The translations under genes and the position numbers were made by a program. The notes beneath the pieces were generated by a model, which was not told the DNA's origin, ran no database searches, and saw only the letters and a list, made by a program, of their open reading frames with translations. From the NCBI RefSeq assembly GCF_021277265.1, contig NZ_JAJSOH010000029.1, forward strand, positions 1 to 64,000: a stretch of 64,000 nt of DNA, given 5' to 3'. This stretch comes from Kineosporia rhizophila. GTDB taxonomy: Bacteria; Actinomycetota; Actinomycetes; Actinomycetales; Kineosporiaceae. Positions 43,070 to 53,500 of this stretch are shown one piece after another. Every line of letters begins with the position of its first letter. Within the stretch, counting starts at the first letter, position 1.

Positions 43070-43144
43070 TCAGGCGTTGGGACGGCGACCGTGGTTGGCC
43101 GCGCTGCCCTTGCGCGAGCGGCGCTTGCGACCGCGCTTGCTCAT
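43070..43144 (-). CDS. 50S ribosomal protein bL37
   Basis: A 24-residue, very basic protein, MSKRGRKRRSRKGSAANHG then RRPNA, matching the actinobacterial large-subunit protein bL37 seen in mycobacterial ribosome structures (same ANHGxRPN end). AAGGAG lies 8 bp upstream of ATG 43144. It is too short for many gene callers. Its place beside sigR-rsrA is seen in other Actinobacteria, to my recollection. Confidence 0.92.
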   Translation of the reverse strand: MSKRGRKRRSRKGSAANHGRRPNA

Positions 43145-43311
43145 GGCATTTCTCCTTGTCTTCGGCTGCCCTCCATCTTGACAGACACCGGCCCATGCTC
43201 CGGACCGGCTCCGGCCCGTGCCTCGTTCAACTGCGACCCAGGCGCCCCCGCCCGCCGCCGTGCTCCAATCACGCAGGCAAGCCGGTCAACCATCCGAAGG
43301 AGGCGGCAGCC

Positions 43312-43527
43312 ATGTCCGAACAGGTCCACGCCGAGCTGGTCGGCAGCATCATGCGGGTCGACGTGGCCCCGGGGGACGTGGTCACCCCGGCCGACCCGCT
43401 GGTCCTGATGGAGTCGATGAAGATGGAGATCCCGGTGCACCCCGAGCGGGGCGGCACCGTCTCCCGGGTCGAGGTCCGTGCCGGTGACGTGGTCACCGAG
43501 GGGGACCTGCTGATCGTCATCGACTGA
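43312..43527 (+). CDS. single-domain biotin/lipoyl attachment protein
   Basis: A 71-residue biotinyl domain: HAELVGSIMRVDVAPGD, the biotinylation site MESMKMEIPV with K37 (variant ESMKM of EAMKM), and a closing GDVVTEGDLLIVID. Such free-standing carriers serve acyl-CoA carboxylases. ATG 43312 has AAGGAGG upstream; earlier in-frame starts lack this. No carboxylase subunits are nearby, so its partners lie elsewhere. Confidence 0.92.
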   Translation: MSEQVHAELVGSIMRVDVAPGDVVTPADPLVLMESMKMEIPVHPERGGTVSRVEVRAGDVVTEGDLLIVID

Positions 43528-43581
43528 GGCCGGCCCGGGCGGGTTCCTCAAGATTTGCTCACGCGGGCCGATAGACCCCGC

Positions 43582-44670
43582 GTGAGCCAGCCGCCTGTGT
43601 CCGTCATGCCCTTCCTCCGGGCACTGTCCGAGCTCTTCGGCTCGGACCTGCACTGCAAGGTCGGCTCCCCGCCGCGGATCCGGATCGACGGCAAGCTGCG
43701 CCGCCTCGACGTGCCCGCGCTGCGGCCCGCGGACACCGAGGCGATGGTGGCCGAGGTGCTGCGCGACGACCTGCGGGCCGAGTTCGAGCGCACCAACGAG
43801 GCCGACTGCGCCTACTCGCTCAGCGGGGTCGGCCGCTACCGGGTCAACGCCTTCCGCCAGCGCGGTTCCGCCGGGCTGGTGTTCCGCCGGGTCAACGTCG
43901 GCGCGATCCCGCTGGACAAGCTCGGGGTGCCCGAGGTGATCGGCCGCCTGGCCCTCGAGCCGCGCGGGCTGGTGCTGGTCACCGGGCCCACCGGCTCGGG
44001 CAAGACCACCACGCTGGCCGGCATGGTCGACAAGATCAACTCCGAGCGGGAGGTGCACCTGGTCACCGTGGAGGACCCGATCGAGATCCTGCACGAGGAC
44101 AAGCTGGCGATGGTCAACCAGCGCGAGGTCCGGGTGGACACGCAGAACTTCGCGGTGGCCCTGCGGGCGGCGATGCGGCAGGACCCGGACGTGATCCTGA
44201 TCGGCGAGATGCGCGACCAGGAGACGGTGCACTCGGCGCTCTCGGCGGCCGAGACCGGCCACTTCGTGATGTCCACCCTGCACACCCAGGACGCCAAGGA
44301 GACGATCACCCGGATCATCGACTTCTTCCCGCCGCACGAGCAGAAGCAGGTCCGGCTCTCCCTGGCCGGGGCGCTGAAGGGGATCATCTGCCAGCGGCTG
44401 GTGCCCCGGGCCGACGGCACCGGCCGGGCGCTGGCCATGGAGGTCTGCATCAACACCGGCCGGATCGCCGACGCGATCGCCGACCCGGACAAGACCGGCA
44501 CGATCACCGACCTGATCAAGGAGGGCGGCTTCTACGGGATGCAGTCCTTCGACATGCACCTGGTGGAGCTGATCCGCGACGGCGTGGTGAGCCTGCACGA
44601 CGGGATGGCGGTGGCCAGCAACCCGCACGACCTCACGGTGGAGCTGCGGCGGCTGGGCCTGGTGGCCTGA
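43582..44670 (+). CDS. pilT: PilT-like type IV pilus retraction ATPase (orphan)
   Basis: A protein of about 362 residues of the PilT/VirB11 family: N-terminal SDLHCKVGSPPRIRIDGKLR, Walker A GPTGSGKTTT, Asp box VTVEDPIEILHEDKLAMVNQ, Walker B PDVILIGEMRDQET, His box VMSTLHTQDAKET and the C-terminal GMQSFDMHLVELIRDG. PilT powers pilus retraction. The start is uncertain: GTG 43582 or ATG 43606, neither with a good ribosome site. No other pilus genes are in the window; a terminator follows. Confidence 0.92.
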   Translation: MSQPPVSVMPFLRALSELFGSDLHCKVGSPPRIRIDGKLRRLDVPALRPADTEAMVAEVLRDDLRAEFERTNEADCAYSLSGVGRYRVNAFRQRGSAGLVFRRVNVGAIPLDKLGVPEVIGRLALEPRGLVLVTGPTGSGKTTTLAGMVDKINSEREVHLVTVEDPIEILHEDKLAMVNQREVRVDTQNFAVALRAAMRQDPDVILIGEMRDQETVHSALSAAETGHFVMSTLHTQDAKETITRIIDFFPPHEQKQVRLSLAGALKGIICQRLVPRADGTGRALAMEVCINTGRIADAIADPDKTGTITDLIKEGGFYGMQSFDMHLVELIRDGVVSLHDGMAVASNPHDLTVELRRLGLVA

Positions 44671-44735
44671 GAAACCGGTTCGAGGACGTTGTGCGCACCG
44701 AACGCGGTCTGCGCGCCTACGCGTCGGGGAGGGGT

Positions 44736-44784
44736 CCGTAGGAGGTGGACGGCGGGGTCCCGTTCCGCCCTCCACCTCCTACGG
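44736..44784 (+). terminator. terminator after pilT
   Basis: CCGTAGGAGGTGGA pairs with TCCACCTCCTACGG, extended by GGCGGG/CCGCC, with an 8-nt loop, 66 bp after the stop. Confidence 0.85.
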
Positions 44785-44948
44785 GCTCACCCGGCCACGT
44801 TGCCGTGACCAGGGAGCTGGGACGCCGTGACTGCCCTCGCGGCGCCCGATTGGTCCATTATCAAGTTGTTACATTCGGAGCGCGACTCGTAAGCGGTGTG
44901 GCGTGGGTCACTGCTGGCCGGGAACTTTTTCGGAGTGGGCAAACGGGA

Positions 44949-44985
44949 ACGCCCGGGCGGTCCCGTGAGGGGACCGCCCGGGCGT
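44949..44985 (-). terminator. terminator after sodN
   Basis: ACGCCCGGGCGGTCCC pairs perfectly with GGGACCGCCCGGGCGT (4-5 nt loop), 20 bp past the sodN stop, followed on the minus strand by ttcccgtttg. Confidence 0.88.
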
Positions 44986-45004
44986 CCGGCGCCGGAGTGG
45001 GAAC

Positions 45005-45412
45005 TCAGGCGGCCTTGGTCTCCCAGAAGATCTTGCCGATCTCGTCGATCTTGGTCAGCAGCTGGTCGGCCACCGCCACGTCGGTGCTGCCCTTCGTGCC
45101 GCCGGCCCCGGCGAGCTTGGTGGCCTCGTTGAACAGGCCGTGCAGCTGCGGGTACTTCTCGAAGTGGGGCGGCTTGAAGTAGTCGGTCCACAGCACCCAG
45201 AGGTGGTGCTTCACCAGGTCGCTGCGCTCCTCCTTGATCTGGATCGCGCGCGCCTTGAACACCTCGTCGTCGGAGGCGTTGTACTTGGCGATGCAGGCCT
45301 TGACCGACTCGGCCTCGATCTTGGCCTGGGCCGGGTCGTAGACGCCGCACGGAAGGTCGCAGTGGGCGCTGACCTCGACCGCGGTGAAGGCGTTGAGGAA
45401 CCGCGAGAGCAT
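45005..45412 (-). CDS. sodN: nickel superoxide dismutase
   Basis: A 135-residue Ni-SOD precursor. The nickel hook HCDLPCGVYD begins at residue 17; a 16-residue leader (MLSRFLNAFTAVEVSA) must be removed so that His1 of the mature enzyme can bind Ni. The rest is the four-helix bundle (KHHLWVLWTDYFKPPHFEKY). It detoxifies superoxide. It sits 42 bp after sodX on the same strand and has its own terminator. Confidence 0.97.
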   Translation of the reverse strand: MLSRFLNAFTAVEVSAHCDLPCGVYDPAQAKIEAESVKACIAKYNASDDEVFKARAIQIKEERSDLVKHHLWVLWTDYFKPPHFEKYPQLHGLFNEATKLAGAGGTKGSTDVAVADQLLTKIDEIGKIFWETKAA

Positions 45413-45454
45413 GGGTACTCCTTGTCGCGAGGCTAGAGGCTTAGGACTCGTAAC

Positions 45455-45829
45455 CTACTCCGCGGCCTGCCCGCCCGCGCGTGGCGGGGCCGTGATCCGG
45501 CCCGGCGTCGGCCACAACCGGAAGAGCGCGACGGCCAGCACGTCCTGCTCAGCCACGGCGCCCACCTGCCAGGAGTCGACCCCCTCGGCCGGGTTGTCGC
45601 GCTCCACCCACCAGGAGTCCTGCTCGCGGAACGCCAGCCGCTTGACCGACAGGGGCCGGCTGCCGGGCAGCCGCACCACCGCCACCGTCCCGGGCCGGGC
45701 CGCTCGTACGGCCGCCCGGTCCCAGCGCACCACCAGCCGGTCGCCGTCGTGCAGGTGGGGCTCCATCGAGCGCCCCCGCACCAGCACCTGACCCACCGGC
45801 AGCAGCGGGCGGAATCCGCGCTCACTCAT
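45455..45829 (-). CDS. sodX: Ni-SOD maturation protease SodX (S26 family)
   Basis: A 124-residue signal-peptidase-like protease that removes the SodN leader. The catalytic serine lies in GRSMEPHLHDGDRLVVR and the likely general-base lysine in SVKRLAFREQDSWWVE; the S26 box DNPAEGVDSWQVG follows. No membrane anchor, as expected for cytosolic SodX. ATG 45829. It precedes sodN; in many genomes sodN comes first or the genes diverge. Confidence 0.93.
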   Translation of the reverse strand: MSERGFRPLLPVGQVLVRGRSMEPHLHDGDRLVVRWDRAAVRAARPGTVAVVRLPGSRPLSVKRLAFREQDSWWVERDNPAEGVDSWQVGAVAEQDVLAVALFRLWPTPGRITAPPRAGGQAAE

Positions 45830-46042
45830 CCGTGCCTCCGCAGTTCCACGCCAATTCCTGGTTACCGCCCTGTCCGGACAGCTTCTGTGGCACCATGAGT
45901 GACGCGGGCCACCCCCGTTCCCGACGCCGGCACGCCACCGCAGCCGCCGCGTCCACCATCGCAGATCACATCGCCGGACCTGGCGGCTCCTTCGTCGTTC
46001 CCGCCGGCCCTTCCGTGGCCCGTACCCCTGCCGAGGTATCGC

Positions 46043-47254
<1,212 letters not shown>

Positions 47255-47376
47255 AGGTGGTGCTGGGAGCGGCTGAAGATCAGCTTGACGGCCCTTTAGC
47301 GGGCGGGCGGTTGCGCCGGAGCGTCCGGGCGCGCAAGAGTCAGCACCACACGTCGGCTCACCCCCTGTGAAGGCTC

Positions 47377-48501
47377 ATGGACGAGAATCGACCGGTCGCT
47401 CCCGGTGCACCGCGCGAAGACTCCTTCGACACGGCGGTGCGTGGCTTCAACCGCCAGCAGGTCATGGAGTACATGACCCGTACGCACGAGCTGCTCACCA
47501 CGCTCGAGCGGCAGCTGGCCGTGGCCCGGGCCGAGGCACAGCGCGCACGGGCCGGGGCCGACGCGGCCGTGGGCGAGGCCGAGCGGCTGCGCAAGGAGAT
47601 CGAGGAGCTGCGCGCGGCGCCCAAGCCGGTGCCGGTGCACACCGAGGTCAGCGACCGGATGGCGCAGATCCTGCGGCTGGCCAGCGAGGAGGCCGAGCAG
47701 GAGCGCGACCGGGCCCGCGAGGACATCGCCCGGGTGCAGCGCGAGACCAAGGCCGAGTGCGAGCGGCTGGCCACCCAGGCCCGCGCCGACGCCGAGCTGG
47801 AGCTGGACCAGGCCCGTGCCTCGGCCCGGGCCGAGCTGGGCGCCGCCCGCGACACCGCCGCCCGTGAGCTGGCCGAGGCCCGACAGACCGCCGAGGCCGA
47901 GCTCAGCCGGGCCCGGGCCGAGTCCGAGATCACCCTCACCTCGGCCCGCACCGAGGCCGACCAGCTGCGGCTGGACTCGGTCCGGCACGCCGAGCACCTG
48001 ATCGAAGACGCCCAGCGTCGCTCCGGAGCGGTCAACGGCCTGGCCGCCCAGCGCCTGGACGCGCTCACCTCCACCCACTCCGAGGCGCTGTCCCGGCTCG
48101 CCCAGATCCGCGACGTGCTGGGCCAGCTGCTCAGTGCCGACGCGGCGGCCGGCTCGCTCACCGCGGCGGTCGAGGCGGCGATGAACAACCGCGGCGACAA
48201 CCCGGCGGGGGGCGAGGCGGTCGAGGGCGAGATCTACGACGAGGCCCTGCCGCACGACGTGCACGAGGTGATCGAGGTGCGTGACCACGTCGGTTACGGC
48301 CCGCTCGAGGGCCGCACCTCGCACAGCGCGCTCGACGACGACCTGCACATCGACCCACGCGACCCGCTCAACACCGGCCAGATGCCGGTGGTGCAGCCGA
48401 ACGTGGAGATCGACCTGCGCGACGGTCACCGGCCCGGGGTCCGGGTGGTCAGTGGTGCCGCTCACGGATCTGCCCAGGCGCCCAACGGCACAACTCGTTA
48501 A
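47377..48501 (+). CDS. DivIVA-like coiled-coil protein
   Basis: A 374-residue protein. Residues 10-50 carry a DivIVA-type motif (FDTAVRGFNRQQVMEYMTRT). Residues about 45-250 are one long Ala/Arg/Glu coiled coil with many heptad-like repeats. The C-terminal 120 residues are acidic and disordered (HVGYGPLEGRTSHSALDDDL). It resembles actinobacterial polarity or septum scaffolds and Scy-like proteins. ATG 47377. It is 10 bp before an MDR oxidoreductase gene. Confidence 0.85.
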   Translation: MDENRPVAPGAPREDSFDTAVRGFNRQQVMEYMTRTHELLTTLERQLAVARAEAQRARAGADAAVGEAERLRKEIEELRAAPKPVPVHTEVSDRMAQILRLASEEAEQERDRAREDIARVQRETKAECERLATQARADAELELDQARASARAELGAARDTAARELAEARQTAEAELSRARAESEITLTSARTEADQLRLDSVRHAEHLIEDAQRRSGAVNGLAAQRLDALTSTHSEALSRLAQIRDVLGQLLSADAAAGSLTAAVEAAMNNRGDNPAGGEAVEGEIYDEALPHDVHEVIEVRDHVGYGPLEGRTSHSALDDDLHIDPRDPLNTGQMPVVQPNVEIDLRDGHRPGVRVVSGAAHGSAQAPNGTTR

Positions 48502-48511
48502 CGTCGGTCCC

Positions 48512-49486
48512 ATGCTGGCTGCGTTCACCACCCGGACCAATGCCGAAGACCCGCTGTCCGCCCTCGAAGTGGGGGAGCGGCCGGTACCCGAGGTGCCCGA
48601 GGGCTGGGCCCGGGTGCGGGTGCGGGCCGCCGGGCTGAACCACCACGACCTGTGGAGTCTGCGCGGGGTCGGTCTGCCGGACGAACGGCTGCCGATGATC
48701 CTGGGCTGCGACGCGGCCGGCCTGGACGACGAGGGCAACGAGGTCGTCGTGCACGCGGTGATCGGTGACCCGGCCTGGAAGGGCGACGAGACCCTCGACC
48801 CGCGGCGCAGCCTGCTGTCCGAGCGTCACCAGGGCACGCTGGCCGCCGAGGTGGTGGTGCCCCGGCACAACCTGGTGCCCAAGCCGGCCGGGCTGTCCTG
48901 GGAAGAGGCTGCGAGCCTGCCCACCGCCTGGCTCACCGCCTACCGCATGCTCTTCACCCAGGCCCAGGTCAGCCCTGGCCAGACGATCCTGGTGCAGGGC
49001 GCCGGCGGGGGAGTGGCCACGGCCCTGATCGCCCTGGGAAGCGCGGCCGGAGTGCGGGTCTGGGTCACCGGCCGGAGCGAGGAGAAGCGGGCGCGGGCGC
49101 TCGGGCTGGGGGCCGATCAGGTCTTCGAGAGCGGGGCCCGGCTGCCCGAGCGGGTGGATGCGGTGATGGAGACCGTCGGCGCGGCCACCTGGAGCCACTC
49201 GGTCAAGGCGCTCAGGCCCGGCGGGGCGATCGTGATCTGCGGCGCCACCAGCGGCCCGGCGCCGGAGAACGCCGAGCTGAACCGGATCTTCTTCCTGCAG
49301 CTGCGGGTGCTGGGCTCGACCATGGGCACCCGCGACGAACTCGGCCGCCTGCTGGGCTTTCTGCAGACCAGCGGGGTGCGCCCGCAGATCGACTCGGTGC
49401 TGCCGCTGGAGCGGGCCCGGGAGGGCTTCGCCCGGATGGCGAACGGCGAGCTGGTCGGCAAGGTCGTGTTCACCCCCGGAAACTGA
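48512..49486 (+). CDS. zinc-type alcohol dehydrogenase/quinone reductase (MDR)
   Basis: A 324-residue MDR protein: RVRAAGLNHHDLWSLRGVG, ILGCDAAGLDDEGNEVV, PTAWLTAYRMLFTQAQVSPG, cofactor loop VQGAGGGVATALIALGSAAG, and GATSGPAPENAELNRIFF. The classical structural-zinc cysteines are missing, so it is closer to quinone oxidoreductases. ATG 48512 lies 10 bp after the DivIVA-like stop, probably the same transcript. Substrate unknown. Confidence 0.9.
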   Translation: MLAAFTTRTNAEDPLSALEVGERPVPEVPEGWARVRVRAAGLNHHDLWSLRGVGLPDERLPMILGCDAAGLDDEGNEVVVHAVIGDPAWKGDETLDPRRSLLSERHQGTLAAEVVVPRHNLVPKPAGLSWEEAASLPTAWLTAYRMLFTQAQVSPGQTILVQGAGGGVATALIALGSAAGVRVWVTGRSEEKRARALGLGADQVFESGARLPERVDAVMETVGAATWSHSVKALRPGGAIVICGATSGPAPENAELNRIFFLQLRVLGSTMGTRDELGRLLGFLQTSGVRPQIDSVLPLERAREGFARMANGELVGKVVFTPGN

Positions 49487-49577
49487 AGGACGGGGGTGGC
49501 CGGCCGGGTGGTCGGTGACCCGTTCGTCGGTGGGCGGCTGTGCGAAACAGGCCCACGAACGTCTTCAATCAGGGTTT

Positions 49578-50210
49578 TCAGGGACGCGGTACCCCGAGCC
49601 ACTCGTACCAGCCGTTGTGCAGCACCAGCCAGGCGATCAGGCCGTAACCGGCCTGGCGCGGGTGTTCCCCGTCGCCCGCGGCCAGGTCGGTCAGCCAGTC
49701 CTCGTGCGCGTAGAGCGGGTCGAAGCAGTCCACGAACGGCACCCCCCGACGCCGGCAGACGTCGCCGAAAGTGGCCGACAGCTCTTCGATCCGGTGGTTC
49801 AGTGCGTTGTCGGAGGCAGGCGGCGGGCCGACCACGAAGGCGGGCAGCCGGCGGGCGTGCGCGTCGTCGAGCATGTTGGCCAGGTTCAGCCGCGAGCGCG
49901 GGATCGACAGCCCGGCCTCGATGTCGGAGCGGCCCAGCCCGATCACCACCCGCTTCTCACCCGGGTCCTCGCCGTAACGCCGGCTGGCCTCTTCCCACCA
50001 GCGTGCGCCCAGGTCGGCGGTGTTCTCCCCGGGAACGCCGAGAGTGTAGACAGACAGCGCGATCTCGTCCTGCGGGGTGCGGGCGGCGACCCGGCCGACC
50101 CAGCCGAGCGCCTTGGGGTCGCCCACCCCGGAGACCAGGGCGTCGCCCACCACGCAGATCCGGACCTGCTTCTCACCCGGACCGGGACCGGCCGAGCGCG
50201 AACGGCTCAC
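49578..50210 (-). CDS. SGNH/GDSL-fold protein lacking the nucleophile serine
   Basis: A 210-residue SGNH-hydrolase-fold protein. Block I, normally GDSL/GDSx, reads VVGDALVSGVGDP, with Ala24 at the nucleophile place. Block III, usually GxND, reads GLGRSDIEAG. Block V DGEHPRQAGYGLIA keeps the Asp-His pair. Loss of the serine suggests a non-catalytic protein or an unusual nucleophile (Ser27 lies three residues on). It overlaps the DUF6104 gene by 4 bp. Confidence 0.87.
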   Translation of the reverse strand: MSRSRSAGPGPGEKQVRICVVGDALVSGVGDPKALGWVGRVAARTPQDEIALSVYTLGVPGENTADLGARWWEEASRRYGEDPGEKRVVIGLGRSDIEAGLSIPRSRLNLANMLDDAHARRLPAFVVGPPPASDNALNHRIEELSATFGDVCRRRGVPFVDCFDPLYAHEDWLTDLAAGDGEHPRQAGYGLIAWLVLHNGWYEWLGVPRP

Positions 50211-50392
50211 TGGTCCTCGTCGTCATCGTCGTCGAGCCGGGCCAGCCAGGTGGCCAGCCGCTCGACCGGCGTCTCGAAATCCGGGTTCAGGTCGACGAAG
50301 TGGCGCAGTTGCTCGGCCAGCCAGGCGAAGGTCACCTCTTCGTCCCCGCGGCGTTGCTCGAGCTCCTCGATCCCTCGGTCGGTGAAGTACAT
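50207..50392 (-). CDS. DUF6104 small acidic protein
   Basis: A protein of about 61 residues, MYFTDRGIEELEQRRGDEEV then TFAWLAEQLRHFVDLNPDFE and a poly-Asp end. It matches the short actinobacterial DUF6104 family commonly found beside kgd. GTG 50416 is an upstream alternative start. Function unknown. First gene of a pair with the SGNH-like protein. Confidence 0.88.
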   Translation of the reverse strand: MYFTDRGIEELEQRRGDEEVTFAWLAEQLRHFVDLNPDFETPVERLATWLARLDDDDDEDQ

Positions 50393-50459
50393 GGTCCGTA
50401 TTCTGTCCGACTTCACCCGCCGGATGGCGCAGGTTCTCGTCCAACACCCGAATTGACGC

Positions 50460-50498
50460 GGAATGGCCCCGTACCCGCCAGGGGTACGGGGCCATTCC
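50460..50498 (-). terminator. terminator of kgd
   Basis: GGAATGGCCCCGTACCC pairs perfectly with GGGTACGGGGCCATTCC (5-nt loop), 9 bp after the kgd stop. Confidence 0.9.
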
Positions 50499-50506
50499 GG
50501 TGCGGA

Positions 50507-53500
50507 TCAGCGGTTGAACGCCTGGGCGATCAGGGCCGCCTGCTCCGCCTGGTGCTTCTTGGCCGACCCGGTGGCCGGGGAGGCCGCCGCCGGGCGGGAG
50601 ATCCGCAGCAGCGGCCGCCCACCCAGGTCCTGAGGCAGGCTCAGGGCGATCGACGGCCACGGACCCTGGTTGGCCGGCTCGTCCTGCACCCAGACCAGCT
50701 GCGCGTCCCGGTACGGGTCGATGGCCGCCAGCACACCCTCGACGTCGAGCGGGTACAGCTGCTCCAGCCGCACGATGGCGGTGCTGGTGTCGTTGCGCTT
50801 GGCCCGCTCGGCGGCCAGGTCGTGGTAGATCTTCCCGCTGCACAGCAGCACCCGGTCGACCGACCCGAGCTCGGTGCTGTCGCTGATCACCGGGCGGAAC
50901 TCACCGGTGGTGAACTCCTCGATCGGCGACACCGCGGCCTTCAGCCGGAGCATCGACTTCGGCGTGAACACCACCAGTGGCTTGCGCGGCTTGGCGTAGG
51001 CCTGGCGGCGCAGCAGGTGGAAGTAGCTCGCCGGGGTCGACGGCTGCGCCACGAACATGTTGTTCTCGGCGCACAGCTGCAGGTAGCGCTCGATCCGGGC
51101 GCTGGAGTGGTCCGGTCCCTGACCCTCGTAGCCGTGCGGCAGCAGCAGCGTCACCGACGAGCGCTGACCCCACTTCTGCTCGGACGAGGAGATGAACTCG
51201 TCCACGATGGTCTGGGCGCCGTTGGCGAAGTCACCGAACTGCGCCTCCCACAGCACCAGGGCGTCCGGCCGCTCCACCGAGTAGCCGTACTCGAAGCCCA
51301 TCGCCGCGAACTCCGACAGCAGCGAGTCGTAGATCCAGAACTTGCCCTGGTCGTCGCTGAGGTTGAGCAGCGGCGTCCACTCCTCGGCGGTGACCTTGTC
51401 GGTCAGCACGGCGTGCCGCTGGGTGAACGTGCCGCGCCGGGTGTCCTGCCCGGTGAAGCGCACGTTGGTGCCGTCCATCAGGATCGAGCCGAGCGCCAGC
51501 ATCTCGCCGAACGCCCAGTCGACCCCGCCCTCGGAGGCCATCGCGGCCCGGCGCTCCAGCAGCGTCTGCAGCTTGGGGTGCACCGAGAAGCCGGACGGCG
51601 GCGAGACGTACGCGTCGCCGATCCGCTTCAGCACCTCGGCCGAAACGGCGCTGGTGTGGCCGTTGCCGGCCGCGTCGTCCTGCTGCTGGGCCTTGGGCAG
51701 GTCCAGGCCGGCGGTGACGTCCCGGTTGACCGTGGGCGGGTGGTTCACGGTGTCGCGGGTCTCGGCGAACACGCGCTCCAGCTGCTGCTGGTAGTCGCGC
51801 AGGGCCTGCTCCGCCTCCTCCACGGTGATGTCGCCACGGCCGATCAGGCCCTCGGTGTAGAGCTTGCGGACACTGCGCTTGGCCTCGATCAGGTTGTACA
51901 TCAGCGGCTGGGTCATCGAGGGGTCGTCGCCCTCGTTGTGACCGCGCCGGCGGTAGCAGACCATGTCGATGACGACGTCCTTGTCGAACGCCATCCGGAA
52001 CTCGAAGGCCAGCTTGGCCACCCGGACGCAGGCCTCCGGGTCGTCGCCGTTCACGTGGAAGATCGGCGCCTGGATCATCCGGGCGGCGTCGGTGCAGTAC
52101 ACCGACGAGCGCGAGGAACTCGGCGCGGTGGTGAACCCGACCTGGTTGTTGATCACCACGTGCACCGTGCCGCCGGTGCGGTACCCGCGCAGCTGCGACA
52201 GGTTCAGCGTCTCGGTGACCACCCCCTGGCCGGCGAAGGCGGCGTCGCCGTGCAGCAGCACCGGCAGCACCGAGAAGATCTCGCCCTGCCGGTCCAGCCG
52301 GTCCTGCTTGGCCCGGGCCACGCCCTCCAGCACCGGGTTGACCGCCTCCAGGTGGGAGGGGTTGGCGGCCAGGTAGACCTTGGTCTTCTCACCGGTCTCG
52401 GTGGTGTAGTGCCCCTCGGTGCCGAGGTGGTACTTCACGTCGCCGGAACCCTGCACGCTGCGCGGGTCCTGCTGGCCCTCGAACTCGCGGAAGATCTGGC
52501 CGTAGCTCTTGCCCGCGATGTTGGCCAGCACGTTCAGCCGGCCGCGGTGCGGCATGCCGATGCAGACCTCGTCGAGCTCGGCCCGGGCGGCGTTGCTGAG
52601 CACCTCGTCGAGCAGGGCGATGACCGACTCGCCGCCCTCGAGGCTGAACCGCTTCTGGCCGACGAACTTGGTCTGCAGGAAGGTCTCGAACGCCTCGGCC
52701 GCGTTCAGCCGGCCGAGGATGCGCAGCTGCTCCTCGCGGCTGGGCTTGGCGTACGGCCGCTCCAGCCGGGCCTGCAGCCAGCGCCGCTGCTCCGGGTCCT
52801 GGATGTGCATGTACTCGATACCCACGGTGCGGCAGTAGGTGTCGCGCAGCACGCCGAGGATGTGCCGGAGCTTGGCCACCGGCTTGCCGCCGAAACCACC
52901 GGTGGGCACCTCGCGCTCGAGGTCCCACAGGGTCAGGCCGTGGGTGGTGATGTCCAGGTCGGGGTGCCGGCGCTGCTTGTACTCCAGCGGGTCGGTGTCG
53001 GCCATCAGGTGGCCCCGGACCCGGTAGGAGTGGATCAGCTCCTGCACCCGCGCGGTCTTGTTGATCTGGTCGTCGTGCGAGACCGAGATGTCACGGACCC
53101 AGCGGACCGGCTCGTAGGGCAGGCGCAGCGAGCGGAAGACGCGGTCGTAGAAGCCGTCCTCGCCGAGCAGCTTGCTGTGCACGATCCGCAGGAACTCGCC
53201 GGAGCCGGCGCCCTGGATGATCCGGTGGTCGTAGGTGGAGGTCAGCGTCATCATCTTGCTGACCGCCAGCCGGGCGATGGTCTCTTCCGAGGCGCCCTGG
53301 TACTCGGCCGGGTAGTCCATCGCCCCGACGCCGATGATGGCGCCCTGGCCCTTCATCAGCCGCGGCACGGAGTGCACGGTGCCGATGGTGCCGGGGTTGG
53401 TCAGGCTGATCGTGGTGCCGGCGAAGTCGTCGGCGCCCAGCTTGTTGTTGCGGGCGCGGCGCACCACGTCCTCGTAGGCCGACCAGAACTCGGCGAAGTC

